Shown: positions 23,712 through 35,779, numbered from the stretch's first letter. The stretch: DNA of 64,000 bases from Corynespora cassiicola (GCA_022059125.1 JAEUWY010000008.1:558001-622000); one strand, 5' to 3'. The notes: generated by a model from the letters alone, not told the origin. Numbers and translations: made by a program.

Positions 23712-23920
23712 AAACAGAAAAAATTATTAAAATAAATATTTATTATTATTTAAAATAAAAGCGCAGATTACGTGTTAACGTTATATTACGTAATAAAATA
23801 ATATTATAAAATATATAAAATTACGTAATAAATAGTACGTGCTAACTAAAATAAAACAGAAATAAAATAATATACTCGCTGCTCGTTAATAATAAAATAA
23901 AAACAGTAGAAAAAAACAGA
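23712..23920 (+). repeat. YX repeat, copy 1, right part
   Basis: Continues the repeat split by element A and aligns with 51,925-52,122 in copy 2, ending near the shared aacagtagaraaaaa. The inverted Y segment that ends copy 2 is not present here, so this copy is truncated or rearranged on the right. Confidence 0.6.
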
Positions 23921-23995
23921 GCTTTTAAACTATAAAAATAATAATTTTAATTTATTTATCTATTTATTTTATTAATTAAGTACGTCAGTAAAAGC

Positions 23996-24145
23996 ACAGA
24001 TTATCTCGGGCTTTCGAAACGCGGACTATCTCAGGCTTTAGAAGCGCGGACCATCTCGGGCTTTTAAAACGCGGACCATTTCGGGCTTTGAAAACGCGGA
24101 ACATCTCTGTCTTAAGCAACACGGAACATCTCTATATTTGGAAAC
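23996..24145 (+). repeat. 25-bp minisatellite, six units
   Basis: Six units of exactly 25 bp start at 23996, 24021, 24046, 24071, 24096 and 24121. The consensus is close to GCGGACCATCTCGGGCTTTT plus AAAAC. Units diverge steadily to the right. The array is GC-richer than the AT block and marks its junction with the P450 island. Confidence 0.9.
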
Positions 24146-24567
24146 TTAGAGTATTTTAGCCTTTAAACAAGGCAATCAACTCAGTAATAGTCACGATTCG
24201 GCATAACATGATATTTAATTATCCCGAGGAGTTGAAGACGGGACAATTTGTTTTAGCATATTCTCGCGTTAATCTATTTTCGTCTTCAATTAGGCCAACG
24301 CTTTTTTACGAGATAGCTGGACTTGCGGTGAAATTATTGCTTCTAGAATTTTCTTTCGAAAAATTGAACGTCAAAGACTGCTAAATGCTCCCATAGCCGT
24401 CATATATCCGTGCGATAGTGTAAGCATTTGGCGTACCCTTGACGATCTTCTGTCATTACTATTTAAAGTCCTCGAAATCTGTAGCTACCCCACAGAACAA
24501 TCAATTTTCTTTCTCCTCTTCAACTACTACCACTATACGAGTGAAGATATCAAGAGACATCTCCACT

Positions 24568-26218
24568 ATGCTCTCTGTGATATCAGCGGGTGGTCTCGTC
24601 AGTAATATCTAGAAATGTGTTGTTTGGCTCTAATTCTAATTGCTGAATAGATTATTGGTCTTGCTCTATCCAAGATCGTTTACAATATATTTCTCCATCC
24701 TCTTAGGTCGTACCCAGGGCCATGGTATGCAAAAGCTACGATTTTCTGGTCCCAATACCACCTATACAAGGGCGATTTCACCTACCTTGTGCACGATCTC
24801 CACCAAAAGTACGGTTCTGTAGTGCGGGTTTCCCCGGATGAACTGGTCTATATCGACCCTGAGGCCTGGAAAGATATCTACGGCCATCGCAATGGCATCC
24901 CGGAAAATGTTAAGCACCCAAGTCGAAATACGGACCCAGATATGGCTCATCCGAGCATCATTACTGCAGGTAGAGAGCAGCATTCTAAGCTCCGCAGACT
25001 TCTATCACATGCATTTTCAGAAAAGTCAATGAGGGATCAGGAGCCGGTAATCAGATCCTACATTGATCTCTTGATCGATCGGCTGCAGGAGATAGCTTCA
25101 TCCAATTCCCTGGAAGGCACAGACATTGTGCGTTGGTATAACGTAAGCTCGACTTGAATAGTTGTTCTCCTCTTCCCACCTTTTGACTAATTTTGAAAGT
25201 TTACTACGTTCGACATCATTGGCCACCTCGCCTTTGCAGAGTCCTTCGGGTGCCTCGAAAATTCCGAATACCATCCATGGATCGAATTCATGTTCTCAAT
25301 GATCAAGTTCTCCTCCATGATGGCCGCCTTAATACGAATCAACAGGCGCCTTGCCGACTTAGCGCAAAACTTGATACCCAAACGCACTCGCAAACAACGC
25401 CTAGACTTGTACAATATGACAGATGAGCTTGTTCGGCGCCGCCGTAAGAACGAGCCGTCTTACACGGATTTTATGACCCATCTGCTCACTGCCGAGAAGT
25501 CCGGCAAGCTCGAAATGCTTGATGTCTTCTCACAGGCTGCAATCCTTATCATTGCCGGCAGTGAGACGACTGCTACCCTCCTGTCTGGTGGCACATATCA
25601 TCTGCTAACCAACCCTCGAGTATATGAGCGCGTTACCTCTGAGATCCGGTCCAAGTTTTCTTCATATGAAGATATTACTATTTCCAACATCAATGAGCTC
25701 AAGTATCTTTTGGCCTTCTTTGACGAGGCGCTGCGCATGTATCCACCAGCGGCGAATAATCTGCCGCGACTTACCCCCCCTGAGGGCACTATGATCGCAG
25801 GAAGATGGGTCCCCGGAAATACCGTTGTCGGGATACATCAATATGCATCATTCCATTCTACGAAAAACTTCGCTGACCCAGAAGAATTTGCACCTGAACG
25901 TTTCTTAGAAGTTGGCGAGTCGAGATGGAAGAATGATAGGAGAGATGCGTTACAGCCGTTTTCCTTTGGACCAAGAAATTGTATCGGCCGCAAGTGAGTG
26001 TATATATTTTCGCATGCTCAGCGTGACAAGAGATTTGCTAACATCGGGTGTCAAACTCTAGTCTTGCGTACGCGGAGATGCGCCTAATTTTAGCTACAAT
26101 CCTGTGGAATTTCGATTTGCAGCTTGCTCCGGGACAAGAAAAATGGCTGGATCAAAAAATCTATCTAGTTTGGGAAAAGCATCCGTTAATGGTGAAGTTT
26201 ACGCCGGTGAAGAGATGA
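24568..26218 (+). CDS. Cytochrome P450 monooxygenase
   Basis: ER-anchored haem-thiolate oxygenase. Deduced exons 24568-24597, 24651-25142, 25200-25993 and 26062-26218 give 490 aa with all junctions in phase. A short N-terminal hydrophobic segment leads into YNIFLHPLRSYPGPWYAKA. The I-helix oxygen-binding motif is AGSETTA (about 293-299), the K-helix ExxR is EALR (349-352), FAPERF precedes the haem loop, and FSFGPRNCIGRN carries the haem-ligand Cys at about 435; the last intron falls inside this loop. The overall sequence resembles the isotrichodermin C-15 hydroxylase/CYP58-like P450s of fungal secondary metabolism; the substrate is unknown. The first donor is GTCAGT, a weaker choice made to keep the frame. 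The gene stands alone between two RIP-degraded blocks yet is intact. Confidence 0.9.
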
Positions 26219-26737
26219 AGCCAAAGAGCAACTTGTAGAGACATATATTCCTGCAGTCTTTGGAAAAGCAAATAGAACCAATGTTCTTATTTATACAGTA
26301 AAATGTGAAGCTCAAACACACAACAGCTTTCTCTAACTAGAATGAGTCGAGCTGACTTTTTTCGAGAATGCGATAGATTCTTAGATCGCCCACACTCGCG
26401 GCTGCAGCTATCTAAAAATAACAAACCTGGACCTTGTTACAGTATCTTTATTTTCTTCGTTTTTCTAAATTTCTCTTATATTTGTTTCTATCTTAGAGCC
26501 ATGCGGAGACTTTTCTAAAAGTTTTATAACGTATTTAATAAGCATATTGGACAGATAAGTAGACTAACCGCTTTTACTAAAACTTGCAGCTATTATTATT
26601 ATTATTAAGTTTTAATTTTAAATAAAATTATATAAAAAACTTTTTTTAGTTACTATTACTAATAAAAAATATATATCTAGTTTATATTATAATTACGCGT
26701 ATTATATTTTATATTATTAAAGTAATTATAGTATTAA

Positions 26738-26890
26738 AAAAGCTACAGAAGTTTTTTTTCTTTTAGTTATACTAAGCTAAAACTAAATAATAAATATAAA
26801 TTAATAAAAAAAAATAGAAATAATACTAGTTACGTATTTAAAAAAATAGTAATAAAAAGTAATAGAAAATAGTTAAGTTATTAATAAGTA
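26738..26890 (+). repeat. Y segment (left inverted end of YX copy 3)
   Basis: Begins aaagctacagaagtttt and follows the Y sequence of 15,480 and 43,760. It is inverted relative to the Y at 35,380-35,596, so the two could be the ends of one element that later filled with insertions. Confidence 0.55.
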
Positions 26891-27046
26891 AGTAACATAA
26901 ACTATAAGCGAGTCGGATATATAAATAAGTTAGATAGCTTTCTAAGTATTTTACTACAGGCTACTACTTATACAACTACTTTAAAAAAATATTATAATAA
27001 CTTAATATAAAAAGTAACTAAAGTAGTTATACTATATTTTTATATA
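26890..27046 (+). mobile_element. End fragment of the ATAAGCGAG-type TIR element
   Basis: Starts ctataagcgagtcggatata and matches the first 150 bp of the element at 38,997, including the later run taaaaagtaacta.agtagttatacta. Cut off by mariner sequence at 27,047. Confidence 0.55.
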
Positions 27047-27762
27047 CAGAGAGGTGATATTAAAAAAAACTTAAAAGAAGTTATACTTTTTAAACTAGTA
27101 TAACTTTATAATTAGACTAGCTATTAAAATAAAAAAAAGATAATTTGAAAAATATTTAAAGGTTTTTTTTCTAGTATTAAAAATAATATATAACTTATAT
27201 AATATTTATAGCTTAATAATTAAAAGTAAAGTTATAGTAAAAAAAAGTATAAATTTAAAAGCTAATTTATTTTTTATTTAAAGAATTATTTAAATTTTTT
27301 ATTTTACGCTAATTTAATTAGATATAGTTTATATTATATAAGCGAAAAACTGGAGCTAAAAATATAATTTAATATTAAAAAAATAAAGTTTTAAAAAACT
27401 TGGTTTTACTTATATAAATAATTATTATATAATAAAAAACTAGTTAAATTAGTATATAAAAAAATATTTTAAAAATTTAAATTTAAATCTCTATTTTTTT
27501 TAAATAAAAATAAAATAGAATTTTAATTTTCAGACTATAAAAAAAGTAAATCTTTTATTAAAAACTAATACATCTATTATAACTATTTCTAATATATTAA
27601 ACAAAAATAAAATAAGTATTAAAAATACTTTATAAAAAAAATTTATTTAATAGCTTAAAAAGAGATAGAAATTAAGATAAAATTAAGCTATTTAAAAAAG
27701 ATAAAAAAATTATTAATAGTAATTCAATTAAAAGCTCTAAAAAACAAATATAAAAATATTAC
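27047..27762 (+). mobile_element. Tc1/mariner fragment (left half), truncated by another mariner
   Basis: After TA at 27045-27046 the TIR reads CAGAGAGGTGATATT, a RIP-altered form of the CAGAGGGGTGACATT end at 30,640. Transposase N-terminal sequence homologous to 31,108 onward starts near 27,520 and is broken by stops. At 27,765 a second mariner begins inside it; the right half was not found. Confidence 0.7.
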
Positions 27763-27764
27763 TA

Positions 27765-29887
27765 CAGTAGGGTGACACGAAAAAAACTCCCTCTAAAAAA
27801 TAGCAAATTTTAAACATTGATAACTTTTTAACTAAACTAGCTATTAAAAGAAAAAAAAGTTAATTTAATAGATATTTATTAAGAATTTAATATTAAAATT
27901 AAAAAGCTAGAGTTTACATTAAAGTTTTAAAGTTAGAATTAAGCTTAAAATAAAGATAAAAAAAACTTTAAAATTAAGTGCTTAATTATTTTTTATTAAC
28001 AAAATTATTTAAACTTTTTTTACGCTAGCTATATTAAGCTTAGTTTATATTACGTAAGTAAAAAACTAAAGCTATGATTTTATATCTAAAGTATAAAAAA
28101 TTATAGTTTAAAAAATAAGATATTAATTATATAAGCATTATTATAGAATAATAAGCTAGTTAAATTAGTATATAAATTAATATTTTAAAAATTTAAATCT
28201 GAATTTTTATTTTCTCTAAATAAATATAAAATAAAACTTTAATTTTCAGACTACGAAGAAAATGTTAATCTTTTATATAAAACTAATACACCTATTATAA
28301 CTATTTCTAATTTATTAAATAAATTTAAAAATAGTATATATTATACTATAAAACAAATTAATAAAAAATATAAATTATTTAATAGTTTAAATAAAGCTAA
28401 TAAAGAAGAAAAAAGTAAGCTTTCTAAAAAAATAAAAAAATTATTAATAGAGATTTAATTAAAAGCCCTAAAAAAACAAATAAAAGAATATTATTTAAAA
28501 ATAATATAAACGTATCTAAAAAAGCTTATAAAAATATTTAAAAAAAGAAAATTATAGTACAAAAATTAGTATTAAAAAGCTTTATTTAAATAAAAAAAAA
28601 GCAGAAATAAGATTAAAAAATATAAAAAAATAATTAAAAAATATAAAAAATATAAATTTAAAAAAAATTATATTTTCTAATAAGTTAGTAATAGAAAGAG
28701 GTCTAAGTTCTAGACAGAAATATATTAGAAAAAAAAGAAATAAGAGTATAAAGGCTAAATTAGCTTCTATAAAATTAAATTATAAGTAGAAAAAAAATTA
28801 AAAAAATGAAAATTAATTAAAAACTAATTATAATTTTTTAATTTAATTACTTTTTTAAAAATTTTTATACTAATTAAATTATAGCTCGAGATATTATTAT
28901 ATTAGTATAAAAAGCTATTTAGATAGAAGAAAGATCAGAATTAGTATTTATTAAAATATCTAACTCTAAAAATAACTTTAATAATACAAATTATATATAA
29001 AAAGTATTAAAATTTATTATTAAAAAACAAATAATACCCGGTTAGTTTATATACCTTTTTTTTTACTTTTTTATTAAATTTATTATTTAATTAAATTTAT
29101 TTAATTAAATATTAAATTATAAAATTATTATAAATACTAATTAGTTTATGAACTGGAAATTTTAATAAAATAATTTAAAACTTTATACAGCTAAACCAGT
29201 TTTAAAATAGTTTAAAAGAAATAAAATTAAATTATTTAAACATTTAGTTTATAACCCAGATTTAGCACCTATAGAAAACATCTAGACTATATTAAAAAAT
29301 AAATTAAAAAAATTAAATTCTAATTTATTAGATAAAAAAAATAATAAAAAAGAAAATACTTTATTTATAAACGCTATAAATAAAAAATAGAATTTAATTC
29401 TACAAAAAATAATAGATAATTGTCTATGATTTTTACTTAAGTGTTAGAAGGCAGTTATTAAAACCAACGGATATTATACAAAATATTAATAATTTAATTA
29501 ATTATTAATTTATCTGTATAGTTTAATTTTTTTAAAAATTTTTTTCTATTATTATTATTATTTTTTTTAAATAAAAAAGCTATATTAGAATTTTTTGTAT
29601 ATAACTATATAGTATATAAGTTTATAATAATTAAATAAAAAATAAAAATTATACGCTAGATAAAAAATAAATTAGCACTTAATTTTGTATTTTTTTTCCT
29701 CTACTTTAAGCTTATTTATAACTTTATAACTTTAATATAAACTTTAGTATTTTTTTAAAACTTAAAGTTCTAATAAATCTTTATTAAATTAATTTTTTTT
29801 TATTTCTATAGCTAGTCTACTTAAAAAGTTATATTAGTTTGAAAACTGCTTTTTTTTTAATTAAACTATTTTAATATTACTTCTCTG
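27765..29887 (+). mobile_element. Tc1/mariner element, full length, RIP-inactivated
   Basis: 2,123 bp, flanked by TA on both sides (27763-27764 and 29888-29889). The left TIR begins CAGTAGGGTGACACG; the right TIR is its degraded reverse complement. The transposase homologous to the intact copy runs from about 28,250 to 29,490 with intron positions retained but many stops. In the 156 bp matching exon 2 of the intact copy (28,885-29,040 against 31,765-31,920) I count about 19 differences, 17 of them C-to-T or G-to-A away from the intact copy. Confidence 0.8.
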
Positions 29888-29894
29888 TATAATA

Positions 29895-30530
29895 CTTTTT
29901 TAGCGTATAACTTTTAAATATATTTTTAACTTTAATTTTTTTATATCTATATTACGTAGTTTATATAATTACTACCGTTTATATACTCGCTTTTTAATAC
30001 TATTATTTTCTATTATTTTAATTATTTTACGTATATTTTCTGCTATTATAGTTATATAAATATTATAGCAGAGTTATATATAGTATAGTTATATATAGTA
30101 TAGCTTACAGTTGTAATAAAAGCTTAAAAAAAGTAAACTAATTAATTAAGTAAAAGAACTGCTAACGTTAAAAGCTGTTTTTTATAAATATTACTTTCTA
30201 TAAATATTACTTTTTATAAATACTATTATATACTTAAACGTTTTTTTTTTATTTTAGAAAAGTATTTAGCTAAAAAATAGAAAGATATTATCTATTATAT
30301 AAAATATATATTTAAATACAGTAATAAATATATAAAAATAGTTAGTATACGTAATTTTATATTTACTAAAAATTTTTTTTAAAATTTTATATATAAAATT
30401 ATTATAATAGTATTAATAATATTAATAATATTAGTAATACTAGTAATATTTACAGCTTAAAAAACTATAAAAACAAAATCTATATTATTATACTAATATT
30501 ATAAGCTATAAATATAAGCTAATAACAGAG
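29895..30530 (-). repeat. X part of YX copy 3 (reverse orientation)
   Basis: The reverse complement aligns with about 16,190-16,930 of copy 1, including the 16-bp tandem region with fewer units and the ctataatagcagaa.at.tacg stretch. No gypsy element interrupts it at the sites used by A or B. Confidence 0.6.
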
Positions 30531-30639
30531 CTGACAGAGTTGTACCGCTACAGCTAATTACATAATATACTTAGTTAATTAGTCTGCTTAGTAGTACTAA
30601 GTAACTAAATAGTACTAAGTAGAAAGCTTTAGATATATA

Positions 30640-32771
30640 CAGAGGGGTGACATTAAAAAAGAGTAATCGAAAAAATAGCACTTTTTAAACTTCTATAACT
30701 TTTTAACTAGACTAGCTATTTTTAAAAAAAAAAATAAGTTATATAGAGATTTTTCTAGTTCTTAATTATAACAAAAAAAAGAAATTGCTTATATAATAAA
30801 AATAAACTTAAAAATTAGAAAAAAAGTAGACTAAAAAAAAGAGTAAAATTAAAATCTAATTTATTTTTTATTAATAGAATTTTTTAAACTTTTTATTTTA
30901 CGCTAACTATATTTAGCTAAGTCTATATTACGTAAGTAAAAAACTAGAGCTAAAAATTTAATTTAATATTAAAAAAATAAAGTTTTAAAAATAAAGTTTT
31001 GCTTATATAAGCACTAATTACATAATAATAAACTAGTTAAATTAGTATAAAAATAAATATTTTAGAAATTTAAACTTGAATCTCTATTTCCTCTGAACAC
31101 AGATAAGATGGAACCTCAATTCTCAATATATAAAGAGAAAGTTGATCTTTTATATAAAGCTAATACATCTATTATAACTATTTCTAATATATTAAATAAA
31201 AGTAAAAAAAGTATTTATAATACTATACAACGTATTAAAAGAAAAAAAAAATTATTTAATAGCATAATAAGAGATAGAAATCAGGATAAAATAAAGCTAT
31301 TAAAAAGAGATAAAAGAATTATAAATAGGGATTTAATTAAAAGCCCTAAAAAAACAAATAAAAGAATATTATTAGAAAATAATATAAAAATATCTAAAAG
31401 AAGCTTACAAAGATATTTAAAAGAAGAAAATTATAGTACAAATATTAGTACTAAAAAGCCGTATTTAAATAAAAAAAAAGCTGAAATAAGATTAAAATAC
31501 GCAAAAAAACAATTAAAAAATATAGAAAATATAAATTTAAATAAAATTATATTTTCTGATAAGTCAGTAATAGAAAGAGGCTTAGGTTCTAGACAGAAAT
31601 ATATAAGAAAAAAGAGAAATAAAAGAGTAGGAGTTGAATTAGCTTTTATAAAATCAAATTGTAAGTAAAAAAAAAAATTAAAAAAATTAAAATTAATTAA
31701 AAATTAATTGTAATTTTTTAATTTAATTACTTTTTTTAAAAAAATAATACTAATTAAATTATAGCTCGAGATATTGTTATATCAGTATGGGGAGCTATTT
31801 GGATAGGAGGAAGATCAGAATTAGTGTTTATTAAAACACCTAATTCTAAAAATAACTTTAATAATACGGATTATATACAAAAAGTATTAAAACCTATTAT
31901 TAAAAAACAAATAAAACCCGGTTAGTTTATATACTTTTTTTTTATTTTTTTATTAAATTTATTATTTAATTAAATTTATTTAATTAAATATTAAATTATA
32001 AAATTAATATAAATACTAATTACTTTATAGACTGGAAATTTCAACAAGATAATTCAAAAATCCATACAGCTAAACCAGTTTTAAAATGGTTTAAAAGAAA
32101 CAAAATTGAATTATTTGAACATCCAGCTTATAGCCCAGACTTAGCACCTATAGAAAATATCTGGGCTATATTAAAAAATAATTTAAAAAAATTAAATCCT
32201 AATTTATTAGGTAAAAAAAATAATAAAAAAGAAAATACTTTATTTATAAACGCTATAAATAAAGAATGGAATTTAATTCCACAAAAAATAATAGATAATT
32301 GTATATTATCTTTACCTAGGCGTTGGGAGGCAGTTATTAAAGCTAACGGATATTATACAAAATATTAATAATTTAATTAATTATTAATTTATTTATATAG
32401 TTTAGTTTTTTTAAAAAAAAATTTCTGTTATTATTATTATTTTTTTTTAAATAAAAAAGCTATATTAAAATTTTTTAAATATAGTTATATATCATACAAG
32501 TTTATCATAATTAAATAAAAAATAAAAATTATACGCTAGGTAAAAAATAAATCAGCTTTTAATTTTACTCTTTATTTTAGTCTACTTTTCTTCTAACTTT
32601 TAAGTCTATTTTTATTATATAAACAATATCTTTTTTTTATTATAATTAAGAACTAGAAAAATCTCTATATAACTTATTTTTTTTTTAAAAAATAGCTAGT
32701 CTAGTTAAAAAGTTATAGAAGTTTAAAAAGTGCTATTTTTTCGATTACTCTTTTTTAATGTCACCCCTCTG
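30640..32771 (+). mobile_element. Tc1/mariner element with intact transposase and TIRs
   Basis: 2,132 bp flanked by TA duplications at 30638-30639 and 32772-32773. The ends read CAGAGGGGTGACATTAAAAA and its exact inverse ...AATGTCACCCCTCTG. The terminal inverted repeats extend about 240 bp on each side (to about 30,880 and from about 32,533). It is inserted in LTR sequence, which continues after it at 32,774. It encodes a complete spliced transposase and is by far the least RIP-damaged element in the window. Confidence 0.9.
31108..32368 (+). CDS. Tc1/mariner-type DD34E transposase, apparently intact
   Basis: Cut-and-paste transposase that binds the element's TIRs and integrates at TA. Exons 31108-31660, 31765-31920 and 32031-32368 give 348 aa. 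Introns are gtaagt...attatag (104 bp) and gttagt...ttatag (110 bp), each with a TACTAAT-like branch site just upstream of the acceptor. The N-terminal half (about 1-110) is a lysine-rich helix-turn-helix DNA-binding region. The catalytic triad is visible: D151 in IIFSDKS, D243 in FQQDNSKIH, and E278 in SPDLAPIENIW, with exactly 34 residues between the last two (DD34E, the Tc1 signature). VWGAIWIGGRSELVF and the C-terminal PRRWEAVIKANG also fit the family. Codon use is extremely AT-rich, yet no stop or frameshift is present. Activity is not demonstrated. Confidence 0.85.
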
Positions 32772-32773
32772 TA

Positions 32774-32926
32774 TATATAGTTTATATAATTATACTTTAT
32801 AATTATATTTATTTTATTAGCAAATCTATTATTTAGAATTAACTATTAATTTATTATACTCTATTACTAATACAGAGACCTGTACAGTATATTATATATT
32901 ATTTTACTTATATAAATTTATTAGTA
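32774..32926 (+). repeat. LTR fragment C, middle part
   Basis: Matches the shared 3' portion of the element A and B LTRs (tatagtttatataattata...). It is cut on the left by the intact mariner, on the right by the mariner at 32,927, and continues at 35,011-35,084. Sequence before 30,638 (about 30,535 onward) is probably its divergent 5' portion. No internal gypsy sequence adjoins it, so it looks like a solo LTR. Confidence 0.6.
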
Positions 32927-35008
32927 CAGAGAAGTAACATTAAAAAAAAACCAACTTTTTTTTTATACTTTTTAAACTATTATAACTTTAAAACTAAAAA
33001 GGTTATAAAAAAAGTATAAACTTAGTTTTATAAGTTTTTACAGACTCTTTTTAATAAAATTAAATTTTTTTTAGCTTATATAAATTTTTTAGCTTTAAAA
33101 AAAGTACTAAATAAGAAGTTAAAAAAAAACTAAATTTAATAGCGTTATTATTTTTTTATAGTAAAGCTATATATAGTATATAACTATAGTTTTTTTTTAA
33201 AAATAACTTTTTATTCTAAAAAATTAATAAATCAAAAAATATTTTTTTTAAAAAGTTTAATTATATTAGTAAGTTATAGATTACTAGTTACAAATTTATA
33301 TTTTTTTCATTACTAATTACACTATATACTAATATTATAAAAATTAAAAAAAAAAACTTCTTTTTAGTAGAAATTAGTTATTAATATTTAAAATTTATAT
33401 TTTAATTACTATAATTAATTAAGTAATATTATTTATAAAAAAAGAATTAAATTAAAAATTATATACAGTTTATTTTGAAAAAACGATTTGTTTATTTTTT
33501 TAAAAAAAGCTAAACTAAAGCTTTAAAATATAAAAAAGTAGAAAGTTTTTTTTAAAATAAAATTTAAAATTAAACTAAATTATTATATATTATATTTATT
33601 ATTTTAATTTTTATATTTTTAATAGCTATATTAAAATCTTTAAAAATTTGTATTTAAAAATTAATAAAATTTTAAAAACTAATATAAATATTTAAAAAAA
33701 TAAGATAAAAATAGATTTTAAAAGTAAAATATTTTTAATATTAAAAAAATAGATTTATTTTAAGTTTTTTAATTGTTAGTATATATTTTATATTTATTAT
33801 TTATTTTTTAATAGTTTTTTAAATACTATTTTAAAATAATTTCTATATTTATATTACTTTAAAAATATATAAAAGTATATTTAGCTTATAGCTAGAAAGC
33901 TATATTTATTTTTTAAAAAAAAAATTCTAAAAAACTTATAATAATTACTAAAAAAACTTATAAAATTAAGTTTTTTTAAAAAATTTATATAAAAGTACTA
34001 AAATTTTTTTTTAAAAAAAAGCACTTTTAAAATTTTATTATTAAGTTTTCTACTTAGAACTATATTTTAAAAAATTTTAAATTATTAATAAAAAAGAGTT
34101 TAAATACTAAAAAATATATACTAAAATCTTTTAGGTTTTTTTTTTCAAAAAAATCTAATTTTAAACTTATTTTTTTAATTAAAAATATACTTTTTTTTAA
34201 AAGCAGTATTATTATATGTATATTTAATAGAAATAATTTTCTTTTTTTTTCTAAAACTTATATTACGAATACTAATAAAACTAAAATAATAAAAAATAAA
34301 AAAAGGTTTTTAACTATATTTTATTTATTTAAAGTTTTATTAAAAAGTACTTTTTTTTTATTAATTTATAATTTAGCTTTTCTAAGTATTTATATTTATA
34401 AATTAATATTTAATCTATTCTATTATATCTATATTTTAATTATAAAAGTTATTTAAATTTATAGAAATTTTTTAAGTAATTATTTTTATACTTTTAAAAA
34501 TACTTTTTTTTAAAAAATTAATAAAAACCTTTAACTCTATTATCTCTGTAATATAGTTGTATAAAAAAAAACTGTTTTAAATTTTTTAAATAAAATATGA
34601 AAGCAAATAAAATTAAAATTTTATTATGTAATATATGCTTATATAAGCAATACTCTAATTTTTTAATCTATAATAATTTATTTTTTAAATAATATATAAA
34701 TAATAATTTTTTTGTTATATATATATTACTAATAGATATTTATTTTTATAAAATAAAAAATTAAAATTATACGCTAGAAAAAAAATAAATCAGCTTTTAA
34801 ATTTGCAATATTTTTTACTATACTTTTACTTTAAAATATTAGATAATAAATATTATAAAAGCTATATAATATTTTTTATATAAGAAAAAAACCTCTAAAT
34901 TTCTTGAAAATTAATTTTTTTTTATTTTAATAGCTAGTCTAGTTACAGAGTTATACTAGTTTAAAAAGTAGAACTTTTTTTAGGTTTTTTTTTAATGTTA
35001 CCCCTCTG
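32927..35008 (+). mobile_element. Tc1/mariner-like element inserted in LTR C, degraded
   Basis: 2,082 bp flanked by TA (32925-32926 and 35009-35010). The left end CAGAGAAGTAACATT and right end ...AATGTTACCCCTCTG form the inverted repeats, which continue inward with the family's usual pattern. The inside is heavily degraded; I could not read a transposase. The empty site is the LTR stretch ctagtacttatttct of elements A and B. Confidence 0.75.
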
Positions 35009-35010
35009 TA

Positions 35011-35084
35011 TTTATTTCTAAAAATTAATTTAAGCAGCTATTTACTTTTTAGTTTTATTTATAGCCTGTAGTACAGCTTTAATA
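35011..35084 (+). repeat. LTR fragment C, 3' end
   Basis: Resumes the LTR after the mariner and ends gcctgtagtacagctttaata, the same end as the 5' LTRs of A and B. YX sequence begins immediately after. Confidence 0.65.
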
Positions 35085-35596
35085 AATATTTATAAAAGTT
35101 AAATTTTTAGAGTAAAATATTAGAGCTTTTATTTAAAGCTTTTATTTAAAACTTACAGTAATTTATTAAAAGTATTTTACTTTATATAACTACGCTTTAT
35201 ATTTAATACTTTAATAATTCTAAATTATAATCTTTTTATATAAATTACGTTATTTTTAAATAAACTTTTAGAGTTTTAAAATTTTAAAGCTTTAAAATCT
35301 TAAAGCCTAAAATTTTAAAGCTTTAAAATAGTATTTTTTTTAACTATTATTTTTATAATTTATAACTTATAATTTATAATTTATATAGTTATAAGTTTAT
35401 AAACTAGTAAGCTAGTAAGCTTATAAAATAGAAATTACTTACTTACTTATTAATAATCTAATTATTTTTTATTACTTTTAGTTACTATTTTATTAAATAC
35501 CTAACTAGTATTATTTCTGTTTTTTTTTAATTTATATTTACTATTTAGTTCTAGTCTAGTATAGCTAAAAGAAAAAGACTTTTATAGCTTTTTTAA
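35085..35596 (-). repeat. Y part of YX copy 3 (reverse orientation)
   Basis: The reverse complement aligns over about 500 bp with 15,480-15,990 of copy 1, including the agcttt/aaagct repeats. Together with 29,895-30,530 it makes a reversed YX copy split by LTR C and its mariners. Confidence 0.65.
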
Positions 35597-35672
35597 TAAA
35601 CTTATTTAATTAAAAAGTTACATAAATTTTTTAAAAAATTTTTTTTTTTACTTTTTAAATATTATCTCTCTA
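35597..35672 (+). mobile_element. Tc1/mariner right-end fragment
   Basis: Ends ...AATATTATCTCTCTA followed by TA at 35673-35674, the RIP-altered form of AATGTCACCCCTCTG. It forms the exact left border of the transcription factor island. Confidence 0.55.
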
Positions 35673-35779
35673 TATATAAAAAAGTAGTATAAATTCTTAT
35701 TTTTTTGGTTTAAATTATTACAGTATTTTTCTTAAAGTAGTTAAGTAAGTTCTAATACGCGTTAGAGCGGTTGAAAAAG

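Larger units (their letters stand above)
15060..24146. repeat. AT-rich RIP-degraded block 1
   Basis: About 9 kb of very AT-rich DNA with no open frame of note. TpA is abundant while CpA and TpG are scarce, yet CpG-containing words such as acgcg survive. This pattern is expected from RIP acting mainly on CpA. The block holds a mariner end, the YX repeat and gypsy element A, listed separately. Confidence 0.85.
26540..35672. repeat. AT-rich RIP-degraded block 2 (nested transposons)
   Basis: About 9.1 kb of AT-rich DNA containing, in nested order, a Y segment, an end of an unclassified TIR element, several mariner copies, a reversed YX piece and an LTR split by two mariners. Only one coding sequence remains open, the transposase at 31,108-32,368. 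Stretches not listed separately (about 26,540-26,735 and 30,531-30,639) hold nothing identifiable beyond LTR-like or unclassified AT-rich sequence. Confidence 0.8.

Noticed and set aside
15060..24000. Whether the AT-rich block could be mitochondrial DNA or a centromere
   Set aside because: Its content is LTR, gag-pol and mariner remnants with RIP-type substitutions, and it is continuous with ordinary nuclear genes. A centromeric role cannot be judged from sequence alone.
23996..24145. CRISPR-like array
   Set aside because: The 25-bp units are directly adjacent with no spacers; this is a minisatellite in a fungal nuclear genome.
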